Shown: piece after piece, positions 24,579 through 31,541 of the stretch | How positions within the stretch are numbered: position 1 is the first letter of the stretch | Layout of the letters: every line of letters starts with the position of its first letter | DNA from: an uncultured Prevotellaceae bacterium | GTDB lineage: Bacteria; Bacteroidota; Bacteroidia; Bacteroidales; Bacteroidaceae | Assembly (NCBI GenBank): GCA_902794405.1 | Contig: CADBHI010000045.1 | Coordinates: forward strand, 1-38,111 | Length of the DNA stretch: 38,111 bases | Direction: 5' to 3' | Position numbers and translations under genes: made by a program | Notes under the pieces: generated by a model | The model's database searches: none | Told to the model about the DNA's origin: nothing | What the model saw: the letters and a program-made list of their open reading frames with translations, nothing else

Positions 24579-25667
24579 ATGGCTGAACATACTATTCATA
24601 AAAGACGAGGCAGACTACCTTCTATAGAAGTCGTTGACCTATTCTGTGGAATAGGCGGATTAAGTTATGGCATGAAGTCAAAAGGGTTTAAGATTCTTGA
24701 AGGATTTGACTTGGATGCGACTTGTAAGTATGCCTACGAAACAAATAATGAAGCAAAGTTTGTTTATAAAGATATAAGGGAAGTCACGAAAGACGACATA
24801 CTGCCATTATATTCTAAGAAAGCAATAAAAGTCTTGGCAGGATGTGCACCATGCCAGCCTTTTTCTTCGTATGCATTCAAGAACAAGAACAAAGACAAAG
24901 ATAAATACAACTTGTTATATGAATTTGGTCGCTTAGTAAAAGAAGTGCAGCCAGATATTGTGACGATGGAAAATGTACCGGCCATTGCTTCGTTCAAGTT
25001 AAAATCCGTTTTAGCGGATTTCGTGAGGACGTTGCAAGACGAACATTATTATGTGAAATATCAAGTTGTTTTCTGTCCTGATTATGGCATACCACAGACA
25101 CGTAGGCGTTTAGTCTTATTGGCTTCCCGATTTGGGGAAATAGCTTTGATACCAGCAACACATAAAAAAGAGGATTATGTCACAGTTCGGGATGCTATCG
25201 GCAATCTGCCTCCATTAGAGGCGGGAGAAAGTAGCCCAAATGATGCTTTACACAGATGCCGTGCTTTGTCCACATTGAATATGCAAAGGATGATAGCAAC
25301 ACCTTATGGCGGTGGTTGGAAAGACTGGCCTAAAGAGTTACAGCTTAAATGCCACCAAGAAGAAAGTGGCAAAAGTTTTGGCAGTGTTTATGGGCGTATG
25401 AAATGGGAAGAGCCTGCACCAACGATGACAACACTTTGTACTGGCATCGGAAACGGTCGTTTTGGACATCCTGAACAAAACAGAGCAATATCCGCCCGTG
25501 AGGCAGCTTTGTTCCAGACATTCCCAACAAATTATAAGTTTTTCCCAAATGAGCAAGAAGTGTCATTGGTTAAAGCCTCTCGGTATATCGGGAATGCTGT
25601 TCCACCTAAATTGGGAGAAGTAATAGCAGAAAGTATTATACAACATATTAGAAATACTCCATTATGA
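24579..25667 (+). CDS. DNA (cytosine-5) methyltransferase 1
   Basis: 362 residues with all main m5C methyltransferase motifs in order: motif I VVDLFCGIGGLSYGM (residues 18-32), motif IV GCAPCQPF with catalytic Cys92, motif VI ENV (131-133), motif VIII QTRRR (173-177), motif IX region GRMKWEEPAPTMTT and motif X RYIGNAVPPKLGE (335-347). The region between VIII and IX (about residues 190-265), which carries target recognition, is short, so the target is probably a simple short site. The enzyme uses S-adenosylmethionine to methylate C5 of cytosine. It lies 6 nt after the HTH gene, and its stop overlaps the next start by 4 nt (ATGA), so it is translationally coupled to the GHKL ATPase. Not an orphan by context, but its cognate nuclease is not obvious. 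Confidence 0.92.
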   Translation: MAEHTIHKRRGRLPSIEVVDLFCGIGGLSYGMKSKGFKILEGFDLDATCKYAYETNNEAKFVYKDIREVTKDDILPLYSKKAIKVLAGCAPCQPFSSYAFKNKNKDKDKYNLLYEFGRLVKEVQPDIVTMENVPAIASFKLKSVLADFVRTLQDEHYYVKYQVVFCPDYGIPQTRRRLVLLASRFGEIALIPATHKKEDYVTVRDAIGNLPPLEAGESSPNDALHRCRALSTLNMQRMIATPYGGGWKDWPKELQLKCHQEESGKSFGSVYGRMKWEEPAPTMTTLCTGIGNGRFGHPEQNRAISAREAALFQTFPTNYKFFPNEQEVSLVKASRYIGNAVPPKLGEVIAESIIQHIRNTPL

Positions 25668-27307
25668 AGCAATACAATTTTAATATTTCTTTGAGTATCC
25701 TAAACCATCTTGGTAGAAACCTGTATAGAAGTTTTATGACGGTTCTTGGAGAAGCCATCTCAAATTCATGGGATGCTGATGCTAATAATGTGTATATAAC
25801 CATTGATCGTGATTCTAAAATTCTAATCGTCAGAGACGATGGCGATGGAATGAATGAAAGTGATTTCCAAAATAAATTTTTAAAAATTGGTTATTCCAAA
25901 CGTAAAGACAACAAAACACATACTAAATCAAATCGCCCTTTTATTGGAAGGAAAGGAATTGGTAAACTGGCATTGTTGTCATGTGCACAAAAAATAACAG
26001 TCTTGACAAAGGCTGAAGGTGCAACTATCGTTGGTGGCGTCATTGATAATTCTGGATTGGATAAGGCAATTAAAGATGATGTGTCGTCAACAGATTATAG
26101 TTTGGGACAACCCTCTGATTCTTTGGTCTCAAAATACGATGAAAGATTAGGAAAAAGAGGTACAGTTATTTTTTTTGAAGGCCTGAAAGATGGTATTCGC
26201 AATCGGGTTGAGTATATCACGAAATTAGTCGCACTATATTTCCGGTTCTCATTGAAAGACCCAAGTTTCAATATCTATATTAATGAGAACTTGGTTACAA
26301 TAAAAGAATTGGATTCTATAAAAGAAAAAACACAGTTTGTGTGGATTCTAAATTCGGTTGACGATCCATATATCATCGAAAGTGAGTTCAAGAAATCAAA
26401 GATACTCCCATTAGAGAACAAAGCAATTAAAGGTTTTATAGCCTCCGTTGAAACGCCATCAGACATAAAAATTAGCGGCACAGATGAAAAAGCCACAATA
26501 GACTTATATGTAAATGGCAGATTGAGAGAAAAAGACATTTTAAGACATATCCCAATAGCTCGAATTGTTCAGAGTTACCTTTATGGGCAAGTCCATTTTG
26601 ATGATTTGGACGATGAAACCGATCGCTTTACAAGTAGTCGTGAAGGTGTTGTTCCTGATGATCCTAAGTTCAAGGAATTGTTGGTCAAGTTGGATGTTGC
26701 ACTTAAGACGATTATCAATGATTGGGACGTATGGCGTACGGAAATAAATCAAGATGGAGACTCTGAAAATCCAAGAATGACTAAAAAACAGAGGAAATCA
26801 AAAGAACTATTTAATGCCGTTGTTGAGGATTTCAAACCTTCAAAAGATAACAGCAAGAGTCGAAAAAAAGTTGATAGTTGGATAAAGGCAATCAGTGAAG
26901 ATGCGGAGTTTAATCTGTCTTCTTATGGTGAGTGCTTCGTTTCTGAAAATCTACTACGTAAATATATCGTAGAAAAGAAAATTGCAATTCCTCAGAATGT
27001 TCAAAATAAGATTGATGATTGGAAAGCAAAGGCAGATACTGCTAAGCAAAACGCTAATATCAACTTTGATATACGTGAGGACGATTCCGATTTGTCACAT
27101 TTAGATATGGATAATTTAGCATACTTAGCTGATGATGAAACTGATAGGATAAAAAAGGCTACACTTAGAAGGGATGCTGCAGAGTATAAACCTATAAGGG
27201 ATGCTTTGGCACATACTTCAAGGCTAACTGCTATTGCAAAAAGTCGACTAAATATCACCTATGAGAATATAAAAGCACGAATCATTAGTTTGTTGAATAA
27301 AGCATAA
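25664..27307 (+). CDS. MORC/HSP90-type GHKL ATPase of a restriction-modification operon
   Basis: 547 residues. The N-terminal GHKL ATP-binding fold is clear: N-box EAISNSWDADAN (residues 30-41, with Asn34), G1 box DDGDGM (58-63) and G2 box GRKGIGKLA (95-103). A transducer-like S5 region follows (IKGFIASVETPSDIKISGTD then YVNGRLR), and the C-terminal about 170 residues are charged and helical. This arrangement fits the prokaryotic MutL/MORC-like ATPases that occur in restriction-modification operons and are thought to clamp or remodel DNA. No PD-(D/E)XK or HNH motif was recognised in the C-terminal part. ATG 25664 overlaps the methyltransferase stop, so the two are coupled. It may act with methyltransferase 1 or with the whole downstream set. 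Confidence 0.8.
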   Translation: MKQYNFNISLSILNHLGRNLYRSFMTVLGEAISNSWDADANNVYITIDRDSKILIVRDDGDGMNESDFQNKFLKIGYSKRKDNKTHTKSNRPFIGRKGIGKLALLSCAQKITVLTKAEGATIVGGVIDNSGLDKAIKDDVSSTDYSLGQPSDSLVSKYDERLGKRGTVIFFEGLKDGIRNRVEYITKLVALYFRFSLKDPSFNIYINENLVTIKELDSIKEKTQFVWILNSVDDPYIIESEFKKSKILPLENKAIKGFIASVETPSDIKISGTDEKATIDLYVNGRLREKDILRHIPIARIVQSYLYGQVHFDDLDDETDRFTSSREGVVPDDPKFKELLVKLDVALKTIINDWDVWRTEINQDGDSENPRMTKKQRKSKELFNAVVEDFKPSKDNSKSRKKVDSWIKAISEDAEFNLSSYGECFVSENLLRKYIVEKKIAIPQNVQNKIDDWKAKADTAKQNANINFDIREDDSDLSHLDMDNLAYLADDETDRIKKATLRRDAAEYKPIRDALAHTSRLTAIAKSRLNITYENIKARIISLLNKA

Positions 27308-27389
27308 ACAGAGTTAGAGGGTAACTACTATTCACTTAGTGGGTAACTGCAAAGCAGATAGTAGGTAAATTGAAAATAAAAAAATAGAA
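27308..27389. promoter_or_regulatory. Spacer with direct and inverted repeats before methyltransferase 2
   Basis: The only sizeable gap (82 nt) between genes 24363 and 35399. It has GGGTAACT twice (27319-27326 and 27341-27348) and an inverted pair CTACTAT (27325-27331) / ATAGTAG (27358-27364). It could be an operator, an attenuating hairpin or a cassette joint. No TAnnTTTG box is seen. Confidence 0.35.
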
Positions 27390-28679
27390 GTGGTGCAGCA
27401 CAGAAAAAGCAAGTATAATGTTCTAAGCCTTTTTTCCTCTGCAGGGATAGGGGAACTTGGTATTAAAGCTTGTAATATGGATATACTCCTGAGCAATGAG
27501 CTAATAAAGGAGCGTTGTACTTTGTATCAAGAAAATTATCCAGAAACAGAAAGTTTGTGTGGAGATATATGGCAATTGAAAGATGAAATAATAAGCGCAT
27601 GGAAATCGAAGGAAGTTGGTAGCCCATTTCTTATTTATGCAACTCCACCATGTCAGGGGATGTCATTTAATAGCATAGGTAAGATCCAGAAAGAAATTCG
27701 TGATGGAAGAAGACCAAAAGAAGACCCAAGAAATCGCCTGATTATTCCAACTTTGTATATTATAAAAAAATTGCGTCCTGAATGGGTCCTTTTGGAAAAT
27801 GTCCCAGAGATGCAGAACACAATAATTAGAACTGAGAATAATAAATATGTGAATATTATAGAATATATCACATCTCAGCTGTCTGATGAATATTGTGGAA
27901 AAGCAGAAATTGTTAATTGCGCAGATTATGGTATTCCCCAAAAACGCGAAAGACTTATAACAATTTTTACACGTTCAACCAAAGGGAAACTATTTTTTGA
28001 ATCCCAAGATACTTTTTTACCTTCCAAAACTCATTCTGAGTCGGGTATAGGAGGAAAAAAGAAATGGGTGACACTTCAAGAGGTTATTGGAGATTTGCCA
28101 AAATTATCTTCTGAGGCTGGTAAAAATGAATGCCCAACAATCCCATGGCATATGGTTCCAATTATGAAAAAAGAAAAGTTTTGGTGGGTTGAAAATACGC
28201 CATACAACGAAACTGCATATAATAATCAATGTGTGAGTTGCGGATATGATGGGACTCCACGTCATGGCATGTGCATGATGGATGGGCGTCACCAATCTCG
28301 AAAGAACACTCCAATTTATTGTGAAAAATGTGGTGCTCTCCTGCCTCGTCCAACCATGATTGACAAAGAGACAGGTAAAAGAAGAATTATTAAAGGATTT
28401 GATAGCGCATATCGGAGGATGACATGGGACACTCCTGCAGGAACCATTACTCAAAACTTTCAATATGAAGCTTCTGATAAAAAACTGCATCCAGACCAAA
28501 ATAGAACTCTTTCTATATACGAGGCAATGGTATTGCAAACAATAACCGACTATGTTTTCAAGTTTGAAATTAATGGTAAACCCATTAGGAGAAACCTATG
28601 TTGTAAGATTATTGGTGAAAGCGTTCCTCCTAAATTGATAGAGTTGATAATCAAACAAGTGATTAAAATATCCAAATGA
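27390..28679 (+). CDS. DNA (cytosine-5) methyltransferase 2 with zinc-ribbon insert
   Basis: 429 residues. No in-frame ATG is available; GTG 27390 or GTG 27393 is the start, since an in-frame stop lies at 27366. Motif I LSLFSSAGIGELGIKA (about 13-28), motif IV TPPCQGMSF with catalytic Cys88, motif VI ENV (136-138), motif VIII QKRER (184-188) and motif X IIGESVPPKL (Gly-Glu-Ser in place of the usual Gly-Asn-Ala/Ser) are present. In the target-recognition region two CxxC pairs, CVSC (281-284) and CEKC (311-314), form a probable zinc ribbon, unusual in this family. ATGA overlap joins it to methyltransferase 3. Two adjacent m5C enzymes before McrB/McrC-like genes is the LlaJI/BsuMI arrangement, where each modifies one strand of an asymmetric site. 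Confidence 0.9.
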   Translation: MVQHRKSKYNVLSLFSSAGIGELGIKACNMDILLSNELIKERCTLYQENYPETESLCGDIWQLKDEIISAWKSKEVGSPFLIYATPPCQGMSFNSIGKIQKEIRDGRRPKEDPRNRLIIPTLYIIKKLRPEWVLLENVPEMQNTIIRTENNKYVNIIEYITSQLSDEYCGKAEIVNCADYGIPQKRERLITIFTRSTKGKLFFESQDTFLPSKTHSESGIGGKKKWVTLQEVIGDLPKLSSEAGKNECPTIPWHMVPIMKKEKFWWVENTPYNETAYNNQCVSCGYDGTPRHGMCMMDGRHQSRKNTPIYCEKCGALLPRPTMIDKETGKRRIIKGFDSAYRRMTWDTPAGTITQNFQYEASDKKLHPDQNRTLSIYEAMVLQTITDYVFKFEINGKPIRRNLCCKIIGESVPPKLIELIIKQVIKISK

Positions 28680-29833
28680 CATATAAAACAAAGCCCCCCA
28701 AGAATATGGTAAGCCTCTTCGCAGGTATAGGAGGTTTCGAATTGGCATTTAAAAAAATAGATGTTAATACAACTCTTATGTGCGAAATAGATGATATTGC
28801 AAAACATGTTCTAAAACAAAACCTTCCAAATATCCCTATTGTTGACGATGTGTGTAAAATGAAATCCATCCCTAAAGGAACGGATATTTTGTGTGCGGGG
28901 TTTCCATGTCAAGACCTGAGTTCCGTCGGGGGAAAATTAGGACTTTCAGGAACACGTTCTTCACTGGTAAAAGAAGTCTTTAGGCTCTTGCAAGGCAACA
29001 AAGTTGAATGGGTCGTTTTTGAAAATGTTTCTTTCATGCTTAATCTAAATGGAGGGGAAGCGATAAAGACGATAGTTGATGAACTTGAAAAGCTAAGGTA
29101 TCGCTGGGCATATCGCACTATAGACTCCATTTCTTTTGTACCTCAACATCGATGCAGGGTATATGTTGTAGCATCCCTACATCATGATCCAAGAGATGTT
29201 ATCCTTAGTGGTGAATCTGAGCGTTCATATGGAAAAGTGAATTACCAAGAGTTTAATTATCCGATAGGTTTTTATTGGACAGAAGGAAAGCATGCCCTTG
29301 GGCTTGTTGAAGATGGAATACCCACACTTAAGGCAGGCTCAACGATTGGAATCCCATCACCTCCAGCCATTGCATTTCCTGATGGAGAAATATCTTCGCC
29401 TGACATTAGAGACGCTGAACGTTTACAGGGTTTTCCAGAAAACTGGACTCTTCCTGCCGAAACTTTGTCTAGATCCTCATGCAGATGGAAACTTGTGGGA
29501 AATGCTGTAACTGTTGACACAGTAGAATGGATTGCTAACAAAATATTATCTCCTCAAAAATACGATGCATCCAAAGACAAAGAACTACATACAAAGAAAG
29601 CTTGGCCAAAATCTGCTTGGGGATTAAATGGCATTCGAATGGAATCAAAAGCTACTCTATACCCTTCTAGCAAAGCAAGAATCTCGCTTACTGATTTTCT
29701 TATATTTCCAAGAAAGCCATTGTCTCTTAAAGCAACAATAGGATTTGACAAAAGACTTTCAGAGGGAGGAATGCATAGTCCTGCATTTTTCCAAAAAGCA
29801 ATAAAACAACATATTGAATTCATGAGTAAATAA
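28676..29833 (+). CDS. DNA (cytosine-5) methyltransferase 3
   Basis: 385 residues. Motif I MVSLFAGIGGFELAF (about 11-25), motif IV GFPCQDLSS with catalytic Cys78, motif VI ENV (116-118), motif VIII QHRCR (157-161, a variant of QxRxR), motif IX DAERLQGFPENW and motif X GNAV (275-278). Target recognition probably lies around residues 175-230, which is short. A C-terminal extension of about 100 residues after motif X is extra to the core fold; it contains WPKSAWGLNG and may help recognise the site. It starts in a 4-nt overlap with methyltransferase 2 and ends 1 nt before the mcrB-like gene, so it clearly belongs to the McrBC-like module. The DNA is AT-rich compared with the genes after 30300. 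Confidence 0.9.
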   Translation: MTYKTKPPKNMVSLFAGIGGFELAFKKIDVNTTLMCEIDDIAKHVLKQNLPNIPIVDDVCKMKSIPKGTDILCAGFPCQDLSSVGGKLGLSGTRSSLVKEVFRLLQGNKVEWVVFENVSFMLNLNGGEAIKTIVDELEKLRYRWAYRTIDSISFVPQHRCRVYVVASLHHDPRDVILSGESERSYGKVNYQEFNYPIGFYWTEGKHALGLVEDGIPTLKAGSTIGIPSPPAIAFPDGEISSPDIRDAERLQGFPENWTLPAETLSRSSCRWKLVGNAVTVDTVEWIANKILSPQKYDASKDKELHTKKAWPKSAWGLNGIRMESKATLYPSSKARISLTDFLIFPRKPLSLKATIGFDKRLSEGGMHSPAFFQKAIKQHIEFMSK

Positions 29834-29834
29834 T

Positions 29835-31535
29835 ATGGAAAGTATTACAAAAGAATCATTTGAGACAACAATTAACTCATTATTGAGCGCAAATCCTAGA
29901 AATTCCTCAAAGGGGAATGGCATGAAAGATTGGTTTATGCAATCCTTCTCTTTAGATGCTACAGTTTCTCATATTAAGGAAGACAAGCAAATAGGCAATC
30001 GGGTTGCAGAACAATTTAAACATAAGGCTAGCATTGTCGTTTTTGTATGCGATTCTGGCGTCAACAGAAAGACGATACTTAATCGAGCATTGGAGCAACA
30101 GTATAGCGGGCTAATCACATTACTTATAGTCGGAAATGAAAACGGAAACTACTCGTATGAAAAGCTTTGTAGTGTGCATGAGAGTCCCTTTACAAAATGG
30201 GCAGTAAACACACTGAATATAAAAATGGAACCTTTACAACACAAAAAGGTCGCTCAAAAAGTGCTTAGGTTCTCTGATATTGAAAAGAAAAATAATTTTT
30301 ATATCACTGCCCTCCGTACTAAACCTTTCCTTCTTCTAGCAGGCATCTCAGGAACAGGCAAAAGCCAGAAGGTGCAGGAATTGGCATTTATGACTTGCCC
30401 TGATGGGGAATTGCGGAATGAAGGCGGAACAACACCGGGGAACTATTGTCTTGTGGAAGTGAAACCTAACTGGCATGACTCAACGGAACTGTTGGGGTAT
30501 TACAGCGCTTTGTCTGGTAAATATGAATTGACAGACTTTATTCGCTTTGTCTATAAAGCCTCACAGAATAAGGATGTGCCGTTCTTCCTTTGTCTGGATG
30601 AAATGAACCTGGCACCAGTGGAGCAGTATTTCGCTGAGTTTCTGAGCGTGTTGGAAACAAGGAAGAAAGTGGGTGACGAGATATTGACCCAATATTTGTT
30701 GAGCAAAGACCGCTTCAGTAACTGTGAGTTGCAGAAGAAGGTGTTGGTGAAAGACGAGGGCGACATTATTGAGGGCGACAAGCAGTACAAGATGGAGTTC
30801 TTGTATTCCGAGAAGGACGCAGAAATCATCACATATCTGAAGGAGAACGGTCTGACATTGTCTGATAACCTCTTCGTGATTGGTACGGTGAATATGGATG
30901 ATACGACCCATCAGTTCTCGCGTAAGGTGATAGACCGTGCGTTTACCATTGAGATGAATGGTGGTAAGATGGCGGAAATGTTCTCGTCAGAGAGTAAGAT
31001 GCTGTTAGAATACAGGGATGAGCCGATACCGCTTGAAGCATTCAAGGCAGAATTTGTGCGGGCATACGAAGTGCTTGACGATGTGCGGTTTGCTAAATAC
31101 AAGGATGTGATTTCTACTCGCATCCCAGAATTATTGGGTGATTCTGACGGAACTGCCGAGGCAGACAGCATCAACGGCATACTGAATGAAACGCCGTTCC
31201 GCGTCAGCTATCGTGTGCAAAATGAGTTGGTGCTGTATCTGAGTACATTGATTGAGCGGGCCAACTTCCCCGAACCAAACCAAATAGAAGGGCTGATAGG
31301 CGAAGCAACATTGGCTATTCTGTTGGAAAAGGTGCTGCCGCGTGTGCAGGGTGAGCAAAAACAGTTGGAAACACATAATGGCAAGAGTAATGTGCTGAAA
31401 GATTTGAAGAATTTCGTTGAAAGCCACTTTAAGCCCGAAGAGGACGCAGATGTCAATTCGCTCTACAACCAAGTTCTTCGGAAGTTGAAGGAAATGGATG
31501 ATAAACTGGCGAACTATTACACCAACTTCTTCTAA
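29835..31535 (+). CDS. McrB-like AAA+ restriction motor (LlaJI R1-type)
   Basis: 566 residues. Residues 1-155 are a unique N-terminal domain with no motif I recognise, probably DNA recognition as in McrB and LlaJI R1. The AAA+ domain follows: Walker A GISGTGKS (170-177), Walker B FFLCLDEMN (Asp255, Glu256) continuing LAPVEQYFAEFLSVLE, the sensor/NTP-base motif VNMDD (352-356; McrB has NTAD there), and KVIDRAF as arginine-finger region. Known: McrB-type proteins form NTP-driven hexamers that load and activate McrC. It sits 1 nt after methyltransferase 3 and 6 nt before the McrC-like gene. Base composition changes near 30300, from roughly 28-40% GC in sampled lines before to about 48% after, exactly between the two domains. 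Confidence 0.88.
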   Translation: MESITKESFETTINSLLSANPRNSSKGNGMKDWFMQSFSLDATVSHIKEDKQIGNRVAEQFKHKASIVVFVCDSGVNRKTILNRALEQQYSGLITLLIVGNENGNYSYEKLCSVHESPFTKWAVNTLNIKMEPLQHKKVAQKVLRFSDIEKKNNFYITALRTKPFLLLAGISGTGKSQKVQELAFMTCPDGELRNEGGTTPGNYCLVEVKPNWHDSTELLGYYSALSGKYELTDFIRFVYKASQNKDVPFFLCLDEMNLAPVEQYFAEFLSVLETRKKVGDEILTQYLLSKDRFSNCELQKKVLVKDEGDIIEGDKQYKMEFLYSEKDAEIITYLKENGLTLSDNLFVIGTVNMDDTTHQFSRKVIDRAFTIEMNGGKMAEMFSSESKMLLEYRDEPIPLEAFKAEFVRAYEVLDDVRFAKYKDVISTRIPELLGDSDGTAEADSINGILNETPFRVSYRVQNELVLYLSTLIERANFPEPNQIEGLIGEATLAILLEKVLPRVQGEQKQLETHNGKSNVLKDLKNFVESHFKPEEDADVNSLYNQVLRKLKEMDDKLANYYTNFF

Positions 31536-31541
31536 CTCCGT

